This document shows, piece by piece, positions 36,034 to 45,139 of a DNA stretch of 64,000 bases. Source of the DNA: Sulfolobales archaeon (GTDB taxonomy: Archaea; Thermoproteota; Thermoprotei_A; Sulfolobales; AG1). The position numbers and the translations under genes were made by a program. Within the stretch, counting starts at the first letter, position 1; each line of letters starts with the position of its first letter. The stretch covers positions 1 through 64,000 of the forward strand of contig JAVZPJ010000006.1 in the NCBI GenBank assembly GCA_038881635.1, read 5' to 3'. Below the pieces are notes generated by a model, which was given only the letters and a program-made list of their open reading frames with translations, searched no databases and had not been told where the DNA came from.

Positions 36034-37308
36034 CTAACCTTCATAGATCCTGTCTATCAAAAGCACTTCCACGTATTCACCCTCGTCAAAACCCTCCAGA
36101 TCTTCTGGGATCACGAGAATCCCATTAGCTTTAGTAAGAGTAGAGAGGACACCGGAACCTGTTATAGCTAGAGGTTCTACTAAGATCTCTCCATTCTTCT
36201 TGAACACTCTGACTCTTACAAAACTTCTCGTAGAATGAGGATTTGCTATTCTCCTCACGATCCTCCCCCTCACCATAGGTTGAGGTTCTTCGTAGGCATT
36301 GTATGCCTTCAATATATATGGTTGTACAAAGAACTGAAAACCTACTAGGGAGGCTACTGGAAAGCCTGAGAACATGAATAGAGGCTTGCCTCTGACCATT
36401 GCAAGTCCTATGGTTCTTCCAGGTCTTATTCTAACTCCATGGAATACTATTCTACTATCTTCTATAGAGCTCACAACGTTGGGTACGAGATCTTCTTCTC
36501 CAATGCTTGAACCTCCTGTTGTGATCATTATATCAACTTTTTCTAATCCTTCTAAAATCTTCTCCATAATAATACTTCTGTCATCAGGGACAGTCCCAAG
36601 ATCTATCGGTTCACACCCTGAATCTCTAGCTAGAGCTAGTAGAAGAGGCTTAGAACTGTTAAGAACAAAACCACTCTCAGGATCATAAGAACCCCCAGGC
36701 TCTATAACCTCGGATCCCGTGGATAGAACTCCTATTCTAAGCCTCCTGAAAACAGGGACTCTAGTAATATTCTGTGCAGCTAGAGTAGCTATATGCCAAG
36801 GTTTGATCCTGGATCCTCTTCTCACAATTATATCTCCTCTTCTGAAATCCTCGCCAGCTCTAGACACATTCTGATAAGATGCTACAGGTTTTAGAACTAG
36901 GATACTATCCTCCCTCTCTATAACGTGCTCAGCCATTACAACAGCGTCAGCACCTCTTGGAAGAGGTGCTCCTGTGAAGATCTTCATAGCTTCTCCTGCA
37001 CCTATCTCGGGAATTTTACTAGGCTTTTCCCCTGCTGTGATTCTTCCTATCAATCTTAGCTCTACAGGATTTGTCTCGGAAGCTCCATAGGTTTCTGAAG
37101 ATCTCACAGCATACCCGTCAACAGCACTTCTATCAAAAGGAGGTATGTCGTATCGAGCTACTATATCTTTTGAAGCATATCTACCCAGAGAATCTAGTAA
37201 TTCTACCTCCTCGCTTTCGATCTCTCTGATCGATATATTTTCAAACATGATCTTCAGAGCTTCACCATATGTTATGAGCCTCCTGAACCCCTTCATAGTA
37301 TCTCTCAT
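36034..37308 (-). CDS. moeA: Molybdopterin molybdenumtransferase
   Basis: This 424-residue MoeA inserts molybdate (or tungstate) into molybdopterin. Key stretches are YDIPPFDRSAVDGYAVRS, GAPLPRGADAVVMAEHV, the MoCF-type LSTGSEVIEPGG and TTGGSSIGEEDL, and the C-terminal domain with VRRIANPHSTRSFVRV. Length is normal. Archaeal hyperthermophiles often use such enzymes with tungsten oxidoreductases, none of which is in this window. ATG start at MKG (residue 5) is an alternative. Confidence 0.94.
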   Translation of the reverse strand: MRDTMKGFRRLITYGEALKIMFENISIREIESEEVELLDSLGRYASKDIVARYDIPPFDRSAVDGYAVRSSETYGASETNPVELRLIGRITAGEKPSKIPEIGAGEAMKIFTGAPLPRGADAVVMAEHVIEREDSILVLKPVASYQNVSRAGEDFRRGDIIVRRGSRIKPWHIATLAAQNITRVPVFRRLRIGVLSTGSEVIEPGGSYDPESGFVLNSSKPLLLALARDSGCEPIDLGTVPDDRSIIMEKILEGLEKVDIMITTGGSSIGEEDLVPNVVSSIEDSRIVFHGVRIRPGRTIGLAMVRGKPLFMFSGFPVASLVGFQFFVQPYILKAYNAYEEPQPMVRGRIVRRIANPHSTRSFVRVRVFKKNGEILVEPLAITGSGVLSTLTKANGILVIPEDLEGFDEGEYVEVLLIDRIYEG

Positions 37309-37460
37309 AAAATCACCAGAATATGTTCTTATGCTAGAGTATTTATCTTAGATTTGTTTTAGAGAAGATTCTATTCTCTGCTAAATCTCTTCTACACTCA
37401 GAATGAGAGATGTATCAGAAACAGGATCTTATAAGATCTTGAGAAATGAGATCTTAATAG

Positions 37461-39206
37461 CTAGTCGTGAATGAATAGAAGCTGTGCTATTCTCTTGCTG
37501 GCTTTCATGATCTTAGCAAATCCAATTCTAATAAGCTGATATATTTGATCTCTTGTTTCTAGTATGCTCTTCTCAACATATCCTCTTCTTCTCTTCATTC
37601 TAAGTCCTTCTGGTACATATAGTTCTGAAGGAATCCTCTCTCTACCAATCCACTGAATGATCTGTAGCTTCAGTTTTCTAGCGGTATCAAGATCTCTAGA
37701 TATGATCTTAGCTCTATAAGTGTTTTCATCGATTCTATTCAGAATCTCTATATTAGCTAGCTCCATAAGTCTTACTCTCTTCAGATCCTCAAGATCTCTT
37801 CTCTGAACATATACAAAGAAACCTTTATCATCTCGATCCACGCATAATCTCCTGGATCCAAGACTGCTATTGCTCGGGTGATACGGTATGTCGTTGCAAA
37901 GATCTTCTGAAGCATCTTCTAGATATATTTTCACAGGATCTTCTACATAGAAGATCCTCCTACTTATGCTATCAATATTCTTCCTATTAACAGCCGCTAT
38001 AACATCCCATGAGATAGTTGCATCGCTAGGTTTCACACCTGTTTCAAGTATGATCTCTTTCACAGTCTCAGGAAGGATCCCTCTCTCTCTTAAACTTGCC
38101 AGAGTTCCAAACCTAGGATCTGAGAATCCTTTGAATTTACCTGGATATCTCTCGAGCAAGCTCTTAATTTTAGACTTGCTCAGTATAAATCCCTCAAGCT
38201 TGATCCTTCCATGAGATATAACTACAGGATATCTCCAGCCCATGTGATTATAGAGGAACATCTGCTTAATAGTATTCTGAGAATGCTCTCTACCTCTGAA
38301 TATATGAGTCACACCCATAAGATGATCATCTACAGCAGCAGCGAAATTATATGTAGGCCACGCCACATATCTAGATCCTGTTATAGGGTGAGGGTTCTTA
38401 TCAGTATCTATTATTCTGAAAGCTATCCAATCTATAACGCTAGGATCTGGATGACTTAGATCTGTTTTGATTCTGAGCACTGCTTCACCCTCTGAAAAAC
38501 CTCCTGATATCATTCTATCGAAGAGTTCTAGGTTCTTGTAAGGATCTGAATCTCTGTAGGGAGAAGGTTTTCTCTCTATCTTAAGTTTTCTAAACTCTTC
38601 TCCAGGGAGGAGATCCACGTAAGCTCCGCCTCTCTCAATGATCTTTCTAGCAGTCTCATAATAGATCTCCATTCTAAGACTTTGAATATACTCTTCATCC
38701 CACCAAATACCTAGCCATCTGAGATCTTCTTTTATGATCTTATACGCCTCAGGCATAGGTTTTTTAAGTCTTGGATCGGTGTCCTCGAATCTTAGAATCA
38801 TCTTACCACGATAGATCTCATGAGCATATACGTGAGACAATAGCGCAGGTCTTGCATTCCCTAGATGAAGTACGAAATCAGGGTTTGGAGCGAATCTTGT
38901 GACAACATAGTTATCATGTACCTCGGGTAGTTGCGGTAGTGTTTTCTTCTCTTCTCTTCTCATCTGAGGTTCTGCACCTATCTCTTCTAACAGCTTGATC
39001 TGCTCTTCAATACTCATAGAATTAACTCTTGAGATGATCTCATTAACCTTAGAAGCGATCTCTCTAGCTCTGGATCTAAGCTCCTGTCTTTCTCCTAGCA
39101 CCTTATTTATCACAGGACCTGGAGAAGCTTTACCACCATGTTTTACAGCATTTTCTAGAGCGTGTCTAAGTATTATCTTCTCGATCTCATCATATGATGT
39201 ACTCAT
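37461..39206 (-). CDS. gltX: Glutamyl-tRNA synthetase, archaeal type
   Basis: This 581-residue class I aminoacyl-tRNA synthetase has the archaeal/eukaryal GlxRS architecture: an N-terminal helical extension (about 1-95), then the HIGH-equivalent HLGNAR near 114, and the KMSKS-equivalent LSKSK near 343. The C-terminal beta-barrel anticodon domain is present. It overlaps the DUF2118 gene by 4 bases and is last in an operon with a GGPP synthase. Confidence 0.94.
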   Translation of the reverse strand: MSTSYDEIEKIILRHALENAVKHGGKASPGPVINKVLGERQELRSRAREIASKVNEIISRVNSMSIEEQIKLLEEIGAEPQMRREEKKTLPQLPEVHDNYVVTRFAPNPDFVLHLGNARPALLSHVYAHEIYRGKMILRFEDTDPRLKKPMPEAYKIIKEDLRWLGIWWDEEYIQSLRMEIYYETARKIIERGGAYVDLLPGEEFRKLKIERKPSPYRDSDPYKNLELFDRMISGGFSEGEAVLRIKTDLSHPDPSVIDWIAFRIIDTDKNPHPITGSRYVAWPTYNFAAAVDDHLMGVTHIFRGREHSQNTIKQMFLYNHMGWRYPVVISHGRIKLEGFILSKSKIKSLLERYPGKFKGFSDPRFGTLASLRERGILPETVKEIILETGVKPSDATISWDVIAAVNRKNIDSISRRIFYVEDPVKIYLEDASEDLCNDIPYHPSNSSLGSRRLCVDRDDKGFFVYVQRRDLEDLKRVRLMELANIEILNRIDENTYRAKIISRDLDTARKLKLQIIQWIGRERIPSELYVPEGLRMKRRRGYVEKSILETRDQIYQLIRIGFAKIMKASKRIAQLLFIHD

Positions 39207-39697
39207 CTAATCTCAACTCTATCTAATGATATTTTTTCGGCAAGTATTATAATAACACTGCTATAATCTTCTTCAAGCATGTTCGAGATGTAGATCACAA
39301 CACCTTCGAGAGGAGATCTATATGTTCTGAACTCGCCTTTTCTAGTTAATATTTGAGCTATCCTAGATCCTTCTTTGATCTCTTCCCCCTCAGAAACCAG
39401 GGTTGTTACATATGATCCTTTTAATATGAGAGCTTTAAGAGAAGCACCTGATGGAACTAACAAGCCGTAGCTTGATCTGGGAGGTACTACCACAAATGAT
39501 CTACTGCTCAGACTTCTCTCAGAATCATAGAAGTACTTGTAAGCTTCTTCATAAGGCTTTTCAACATAGCATTTCGAACATTCTCCACAGCCATGTCCCA
39601 AGATCTTAGCATCTTGGTCTAGACAGTAGCAATGCTCGGGATCTCTAACATCCTCGCAAAGGCTTTCGAGAAGTATGTAGGGATATTCAGATACCAA
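39203..39697 (-). CDS. DUF2118 protein with lipoyl/biotin-like domain
   Basis: This 164-residue crenarchaeal protein has an N-terminal cysteine-rich piece (CEDV, CYCLD, CGECSKC) and a C-terminal hammerhead-like stretch KGSYVTTLVSEGEEIKEGSRIAQILTRKGEFRTYRSPLEGVV. The latter has the biotinyl/lipoyl-attachment fold but not an obvious Met-Lys-Met lysine. It lies between a GGPP synthase and GluRS in an overlapping unit, as is common in crenarchaea. Function unknown. Confidence 0.75.
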   Translation of the reverse strand: MVSEYPYILLESLCEDVRDPEHCYCLDQDAKILGHGCGECSKCYVEKPYEEAYKYFYDSERSLSSRSFVVVPPRSSYGLLVPSGASLKALILKGSYVTTLVSEGEEIKEGSRIAQILTRKGEFRTYRSPLEGVVIYISNMLEEDYSSVIIILAEKISLDRVEIR

Positions 39698-39702
39698 TAA
39701 AA

Positions 39703-40701
39703 CTACCTCTCTCTATATACGAGTCTTGAAGTGAGATCTCTGATCATGTCAATATACTGAGGATTCTTAGAAGAAGATCCTAGAATATCTAGCATTTTGA
39801 AGGCTTTCTCAGCATATATCTTAATAAGCTCCTCAGCTCTTCTAACGCCTCCATATGATATTATAAGATCTCTAGCTCTTAGGAGATCCTCTTGAGAAGA
39901 ATTCTTATTTCCGATCACATTCAATAGAAATCTCCTATCATTCTCACTAGCTTCTCTAATCGCGTGGATCACCATTATAGTTCTCTTACCCTCCCTAAGA
40001 TCGTTGAGAACAGGTTTTCCAGTCACCTTAGGATCTCCTAGAAGCCCTATTATATCATCTCTAATCTGAAATGCTATGCCAGCATACTCGGCATAGCTAG
40101 TACTATTTTCAAGATCTCTTTCACTAGATTCTCCGAGTAGCACTCCTATGCCTGCTGATGCTATGAATAGAGATGCTGTCTTCCTATAAACCATGTTAAT
40201 ATACTGATCCTCTGAAACTTCTGAGAAGGTTGGTAGAGTAAGATCCAGTGCCTGACCTTCGGCAACTATCTCGGAAGCTCTGTTAAGAAGATCTATTATT
40301 CTGACAAGTTTATCAGGTGAGATTCTATCTCTCAATTTAAGAAGAGATCTATAGGCTTTAGCATATAGATAGTCTCCAGCTAGTATAGCCATAGGCTCTC
40401 CATAGACAACATGCGTTGTAGGAACACCTCTTCTCATCTCATCTCTATCCATGATATCATCATGAACTAGTGTGAAGTTATGAAGAATCTCTATAGCAGC
40501 TCCTGCCAGAGCTGCTGAATCAAGATCTCCTCCGAATGCTCCAGCGAATAGTCCTAGCATGAGAGGTCTGAGCCTCTTCCCCCCAGCTTTAATCAGATGT
40601 TTTGAAGCTAGCTCGAGTATTCTGATATCGCATGATATGATCTCCTCTATATGCTTTTCAACCATAGGTATGAATCTTCTGGCGAAGTCTTCATAGTTCA
40701 A
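39703..40701 (-). CDS. Geranylgeranyl/farnesylgeranyl diphosphate synthase
   Basis: This 332-residue trans-polyprenyl diphosphate synthase makes isoprenoid chains for archaeal ether lipids. GGKRLRPLML and the first aspartate-rich motif DDIMD (D81, D82, D85) bind substrate; the second region is FQIRDDIIGL. Product length cannot be told by eye (C20 or C25). It is the first gene of a three-gene minus-strand unit with DUF2118 and GluRS and is divergent from corA. Confidence 0.9.
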   Translation of the reverse strand: MNYEDFARRFIPMVEKHIEEIISCDIRILELASKHLIKAGGKRLRPLMLGLFAGAFGGDLDSAALAGAAIEILHNFTLVHDDIMDRDEMRRGVPTTHVVYGEPMAILAGDYLYAKAYRSLLKLRDRISPDKLVRIIDLLNRASEIVAEGQALDLTLPTFSEVSEDQYINMVYRKTASLFIASAGIGVLLGESSERDLENSTSYAEYAGIAFQIRDDIIGLLGDPKVTGKPVLNDLREGKRTIMVIHAIREASENDRRFLLNVIGNKNSSQEDLLRARDLIISYGGVRRAEELIKIYAEKAFKMLDILGSSSKNPQYIDMIRDLTSRLVYRER

Positions 40702-40793
40702 ACTATATCACAATAGATTGTTAGATAAGCTGTTCATAAATGAAGATCTGTTGTCTATATCTTTTTATCTTTATTAATTACATAGGTGGTATA

Positions 40794-41678
40794 GTGAGCT
40801 TCAAAGGATTCTTTAGAATGATCTTAGGAGAGGATTATAAGAATCTAAGTGAAAAAGATCTTTCAGAGATCATTGGAGATCACCTGAGATACCTAGGAGA
40901 CGGGTATTGCGAGCATGAGAAAAACATGATAATATGCTCTCTAACAGCTCCAGAACTTGATGAGAGTTCTATGATTAGAGATCTGCATAGATTACTCATG
41001 ATTTTAGAGCGATCAGAAGACAAGCTCTATCTCTATATAGATGCTGGCATCAACAGCATTACTCCACATGAGATCATCAAGAGGATAGAAGGCTTAAGCT
41101 CTACAGGAGAGGTTTTTCAGAAGATTCTCGAATATGTTGCTGAGGAATATCAAAGAGCTATTAATAAGATTGGTGAGAGAATTGATCTGGTTGAAGAGTT
41201 AATCGAGAGAGAAGAACTTGAAGAAGTGATTCGAGAAACTCATGATATTAGAAGAAATCTTATCATGATGAGAAGACATATGAGAAACTTTCTAGGAATG
41301 CTTAGAGAGATATACGGCGACCAGAGGATCTTATCATACCTGCCGAAGCCTCAGAGAGTATTTGAATTAGTAGATGAGATTTCTATAGCGATAGAGATGA
41401 GCGAGATATATAGAGAGACTATATCAAGTATTAGAGAGATCCATGCATCACTTCTAGGACTTAAACTTAATGAAGTGGTTAAGAGGCTTACAGCGATAAC
41501 AGTGGTTCTAATGCTACCAACACTAATAGCATCTATATACGGTATGAACTTTGATACCTCAAAACCTCTAAACATGCCTGAGCTGTCATGGGGTTTTGGA
41601 TATATCTATGCTCTGTCTCTAATGCTTGTATCATCTATAGTAGGTTATATGGTTCTCAGACTTAAGAAATGGATCTAG
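40794..41678 (+). CDS. corA: CorA-family divalent cation channel
   Basis: This 294-residue membrane protein has a large cytoplasmic helical domain, then IASIYGMNFDTSKPLNMPEL with the GMN selectivity motif and two C-terminal helices. It transports Mg2+ or Co2+. GTG 40794 is chosen because GGTGGT lies four bases upstream; an upstream ATG at 40740 would add a hydrophobic leader without a ribosome site. The motif and two-helix end are complete. Confidence 0.92.
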   Translation: MSFKGFFRMILGEDYKNLSEKDLSEIIGDHLRYLGDGYCEHEKNMIICSLTAPELDESSMIRDLHRLLMILERSEDKLYLYIDAGINSITPHEIIKRIEGLSSTGEVFQKILEYVAEEYQRAINKIGERIDLVEELIEREELEEVIRETHDIRRNLIMMRRHMRNFLGMLREIYGDQRILSYLPKPQRVFELVDEISIAIEMSEIYRETISSIREIHASLLGLKLNEVVKRLTAITVVLMLPTLIASIYGMNFDTSKPLNMPELSWGFGYIYALSLMLVSSIVGYMVLRLKKWI

Positions 41679-41682
41679 TTTT

Positions 41683-42261
41683 TCAGCTTACTCTCTTAAG
41701 ATATGAGATCTCATACTTCTCTCCTGCGATCAGTTCGAGCAGTTCTTCAGAGATGAGAGGTTTATCTCCTGCTAGAGGATAGGCGTAGGGTAGCATGATC
41801 TCGTGGATCATATTATCTATGGTTCTCTTTATAATTACTCCAAACACTACCGGTATGTCTCTTAATCTTCTTCCTCTCCATATCTCTCTAGCTATGTACA
41901 CGCTTCCATCTATAGAGAATTGATATACTCCTATATTCCTCTTCAAAGCCTGAGGAAATCTATCTGAGAGAAGCTTCTTAGTTCTTCCAAGAGGAGGATG
42001 GGTTCCTAGGATGCCTCCTATCACTACTCCTTCGCAAGATCTAAGATCTTCAGGTTTTAACTCTTCTTCAGCCTGGGGATCTAATATCACAACTTTTGAG
42101 ACATCCACCACCTCGTAAAATCTCTTCCTAGTACTAGGCAGGCCGGAAATTTCAACTCCTGTGATAAGAAGATCCTCGCCAGCTATAGCATAGCTATGTC
42201 TATACTCCGCTAGAATCCATCTACCTACATTTTCTTCTAAATGTTCTATGATGATCTTCAT
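41683..42261 (-). CDS. SPOUT methyltransferase, Sfm1-like (DUF431)
   Basis: This 192-residue protein matches the Sfm1 family: KIIIEHLEENVGRWILAEYRH at the start, then VVIGGILGTHPPLGRTKKLLSDRFP with the SPOUT knot loop. In yeast Sfm1 methylates an arginine of ribosomal protein uS3. Archaeal members are annotated as SAM-dependent methyltransferases; the substrate here is inferred by family. It is converged upon by corA and flanked by a dead tnpB. Confidence 0.8.
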   Translation of the reverse strand: MKIIIEHLEENVGRWILAEYRHSYAIAGEDLLITGVEISGLPSTRKRFYEVVDVSKVVILDPQAEEELKPEDLRSCEGVVIGGILGTHPPLGRTKKLLSDRFPQALKRNIGVYQFSIDGSVYIAREIWRGRRLRDIPVVFGVIIKRTIDNMIHEIMLPYAYPLAGDKPLISEELLELIAGEKYEISYLKRVS

Positions 42262-42306
42262 ATTATCTCAGCCCAGATATGATATCTAGAATATTAACTT
42301 AGGGGT

Positions 42307-42998
42307 TCAGCTCTTATATAAGTTTATATAAGTTGTTTTCATCGCCTCATATTTCTTCCCCTGCATCGGTCTTGGGATTGCACCACCCTTAGATGTGTTT
42401 AGGAGCATCCCTAAACCCCTACATCTTAAGTATCTATGAAATAGGTTTATACATGCGATCAAGTCTCTATCTCCTGTGAATCCGCATTTAGTGCATCTCA
42501 TTATTCTACCGCTATTATCTTTAACCTGCTTCCGCATCTCGAGCATTTTGATGATGTATTCATCGGGTTAACGTAGCTAACCAACAGTCTTCTCTCGAGA
42601 GCTTCATAGCTTATAGTGAATTGTATTTTTCTATAGAACCATAGTGATAGTTTTTTATTGAAATTACTACTTCTGTTGGCTCTATCTAATCTAGCTGTTA
42701 GTTTTCTGAGAACAGGTTTCTTACCATTATTCCTCTTACTAGATCTAACAACTGCTTTAGCGTATAAGTAGATCTGCTTAACATGATGTGCTCTAAAACC
42801 AAGCTCTCTAAGTTCTGAGTAGAATATCTTGTGTAGGGTTTTTATCGATGGTATCTCATCTAGATTCCAAACTCTGTCTACTACTAGTTGAACTGCATCA
42901 CGATAGAGGTTAAGGAACTCGGTTAATGCTTTATAGTCATCGCTACTCTCGGGGAGAGCCTTCATCTTAAGAGTCTCAATAAGCTCTCCAACCCTCAT
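42307..42998 (-). pseudogene. tnpB: Degenerate tnpB (IS605-type), internally deleted and frameshifted
   Basis: Two overlapping frames (42998-42501 and 42546-42307) together make a shrunken TnpB of about 225 residues against about 400 normally. The first carries N-terminal helices and VSYVNPMNTSSKCSRCGS; the second MRCTKCGFTGDRDLIACINL, so the zinc finger and last RuvC aspartate survive, read in different frames. The central RuvC part with the first Asp and Glu is missing. A one-base shift near 42530 separates the frames. No TnpA neighbour is seen. It is probably a dead insertion remnant. Confidence 0.85.
42392..42425 (-). ncRNA. Possible guide-RNA scaffold hairpin at the 3' end of tnpB
   Basis: Inside the tnpB 3' part, TTTAGG (42398-42403) pairs with CCTAAA (42410-42415), flanked by GATGT (42392-42396) and ACATC (42421-42425). 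TnpB guide RNAs come from the 3' end of tnpB, so a remnant scaffold is plausible. RNA status is inferred from folding only. Confidence 0.35.
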
Positions 42999-43024
42999 CG
43001 AGTAGCTCCCGTACTCAGTTACAG

Positions 43025-43224
43025 ATAACAGAATTTGTCAGAATTTATAAAGATTCCTTTTTTTTTCTATACCTGGCGAGAGATAAGATAAAAGAATTCT
43101 ACTTCGTAAAGTATAGCGTTATAAAGTATAGGAGAAGAGACTACATCCTCTACCTACTAGGAAGAGATAAGAAGATAAAATATCCCCACAGAAAAGAAAT
43201 ATACGTAATAATCACAGAAGAATA
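43025..43224 (+). pseudogene. Possible small ORF or remnant beside dead tnpB
   Basis: An open frame from about 43022 reads through a T-run into LYLARDKIKEFYFVKYSVIKY and on to KYPHRKEIYVIITEE, ending at the stop at 43223. It is rich in lysine and tyrosine and has no clear ATG, GTG or TTG start. It lies next to the dead tnpB. I cannot name it; it may be an insertion fragment. The rest of 42999-43364 shows nothing recognisable. Confidence 0.3.
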
Positions 43225-43364
43225 AATAAAATAATATAAATCTATGTGAAAACCGAAACAGTTGCGTTAGGCATTTAGGAGAGAAGTTGATCGAAGATCT
43301 GTTGCTGGGATGGTAGTACTTGGGATATCTAAGAGATCTTCTCATTACGTAGAGTATCTAAGCC

Positions 43365-44801
43365 CTAGAGATCTTGTTTGGAAGCGGAATCTCCGAATAA
43401 TATTTTAAAACCTCCTCTCAGACTATAGATCCTGTAACCTTCTCTCCTGAATTCCTGTGCTAGTACATGGCTTAACTCTCCCCTCTCACATAGAAGTATT
43501 ATTGGTTTGTCTCTGAATTTTTCTATCATGCTCAGGTCATATATTCTGAAACCTTTGATCTCTTTTCCAACATATTTTCTGGTTATATCTATTAGAACAG
43601 CATCTTCTGGGATTCTATCTATCTCGATATCTCCTTGATAGAGTTTTTCAATCTCTTCTCTCCAGTCTCCATATATGTTCACCTCTACTATTTTTTCAGT
43701 AGTTCTTCTGAAAATCTCCTGATCTAGCTTGTTAAATTCTTCTAGAAAGGACTTCTCATCTACTTTCACAGGCACATAGGATCCTAGCCAGCATGTTTCT
43801 GGAACTCTCTCACATTTTTCATATAATCCGATTTCTCTAGAGATCCTTATTATATCATCTTTGCTTAATCCGATCACGGGTCTTAGAATCATTATATCAA
43901 GGTTTTTTGAAGAAGCTATCAGATTAGATATGGTCTGGCTATTAGCTTCCCAAATACTCTCTCCAGTTGCTATAGATTTATACCCGAACTTTTTCGCGAT
44001 CTCTGAAGCTATTAGATACATAGATCTTTTTAGAGAGATCTGCCAGTAAGCAGGTTTGATTTTTCTTCTTATCTCTCTAATAGTCTCAGCTATATCAGCT
44101 ATAAATACTCTAGCATTATAACCTATAGACCATCTTCTGAGAAGTTCCTCGGCAACCTCCAGAGATCTCTTCATGGTTTCTAGAGTTCCCATTTTAAAAT
44201 AAAGCAGATCTACAGGAGATCCTCTTCTCATTAGAAGCCATGCTGAAACCGTTGAATCAAAACCTCCCGAGAATAGAAGAAGAATATTCTCAGAAGATCT
44301 CAGTGGAAGACCTCCAAATCCTCTAACTCTCCTACCCGAGGAAGATATGAAAGCTTTCTCACCACGTATCTCCACATAGACCTCTATCTCGGGCTTCTCC
44401 AGATCTACTAAACCTCCATATCTTCTGAGAGCCTCTCCAACGATCCTAGCAACATCTATAGAGGTGAAGCTGTGGCTTCCGATTCTTCTAACTCTCACAG
44501 CAAATCTCTTTCCAGGTATAATACCACTGAATCTCTCACTGATAAACGAGGAGAGTTCTTCGAGATTCTTGAAATCTATTACATCAACTTCTAAAACCTC
44601 GTGGACTCCAAATACTCTGGCAATAGATTCAGAGATATCTGAGCATCCCTCTACAAGGATTCTACCGCTATCAATTTTTCTAACATTTCCGCATTCTCTT
44701 ACAAGACTCTCTAGATTCTCTATTAGAATCTTCTCAAGAAGTTTTCTTCGAGAACCTTTTAAAGCTATCTCTCCAGAAACTCTTACGAGATACCTGCTCA
44801 A
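43365..44801 (-). CDS. thiI: tRNA 4-thiouridine synthase with rhodanese domain
   Basis: This 478-residue ThiI has THUMP (about 60-165), a PP-loop ATPase with LLFSGGFDSTVS (about 178-189), CERVPETCWLG further on, and a C-terminal rhodanese-like domain with LLCERGELSHVL, whose Cys438 would carry persulfide sulfur. It makes s4U in tRNA and may supply sulfur to thiamine. The full arrangement with rhodanese domain resembles the bacterial long form. The minus-strand gene is followed by the tnpB debris. Confidence 0.9.
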   Translation of the reverse strand: MSRYLVRVSGEIALKGSRRKLLEKILIENLESLVRECGNVRKIDSGRILVEGCSDISESIARVFGVHEVLEVDVIDFKNLEELSSFISERFSGIIPGKRFAVRVRRIGSHSFTSIDVARIVGEALRRYGGLVDLEKPEIEVYVEIRGEKAFISSSGRRVRGFGGLPLRSSENILLLFSGGFDSTVSAWLLMRRGSPVDLLYFKMGTLETMKRSLEVAEELLRRWSIGYNARVFIADIAETIREIRRKIKPAYWQISLKRSMYLIASEIAKKFGYKSIATGESIWEANSQTISNLIASSKNLDIMILRPVIGLSKDDIIRISREIGLYEKCERVPETCWLGSYVPVKVDEKSFLEEFNKLDQEIFRRTTEKIVEVNIYGDWREEIEKLYQGDIEIDRIPEDAVLIDITRKYVGKEIKGFRIYDLSMIEKFRDKPIILLCERGELSHVLAQEFRREGYRIYSLRGGFKILFGDSASKQDL

Positions 44802-45139
44802 TATCTACCCAGAAATAATACATCTGCTGAGAAGGTAATAACCTGCAAGCTTCAACATATTTACACAAGATCTATGAAGATCTGTAGGAATCTAGAATGG
44901 TAAGAGGTAGAACCAGATTGAAAAACCATGGAGATCTTAAGCTCTCCTCCCGATATATCCTGGCACCTCTAATTAGGTGAGGATGCCTAAAATAACCTCA
45001 TTGAAGCACTTATGAACATGAATCAAGAGAGATCTACTGTTTAAGAAATGTAGAAATATTCTTTATCTAACTAAGAAGATAGGAAAACATAAGCATTGGA
45101 ATAATCGTTGGAAGCTGCGGTTGTGGGAGTGGATCTAGT
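44802..45139. other. Gap before an MFS gene, with one hairpin
   Basis: No gene is seen here. An eight-pair hairpin with one bulge lies at 44962-44987 (GGCACCTC opposite GAGG-A-TGCC, nine-base loop). GGGAGTGG precedes the ATG at 45140. Confidence 0.35.

Noticed and set aside
42261-43000. Programmed frameshift joining the two tnpB frames
   Set aside because: The site (TTA AAG) is not a classic slippery heptamer, and the RuvC core is missing, so decay is more likely.
43157-43345. Minus-strand ORF near the dead tnpB
   Set aside because: Low-complexity phenylalanine/tyrosine run, opposite to a better plus-strand frame.
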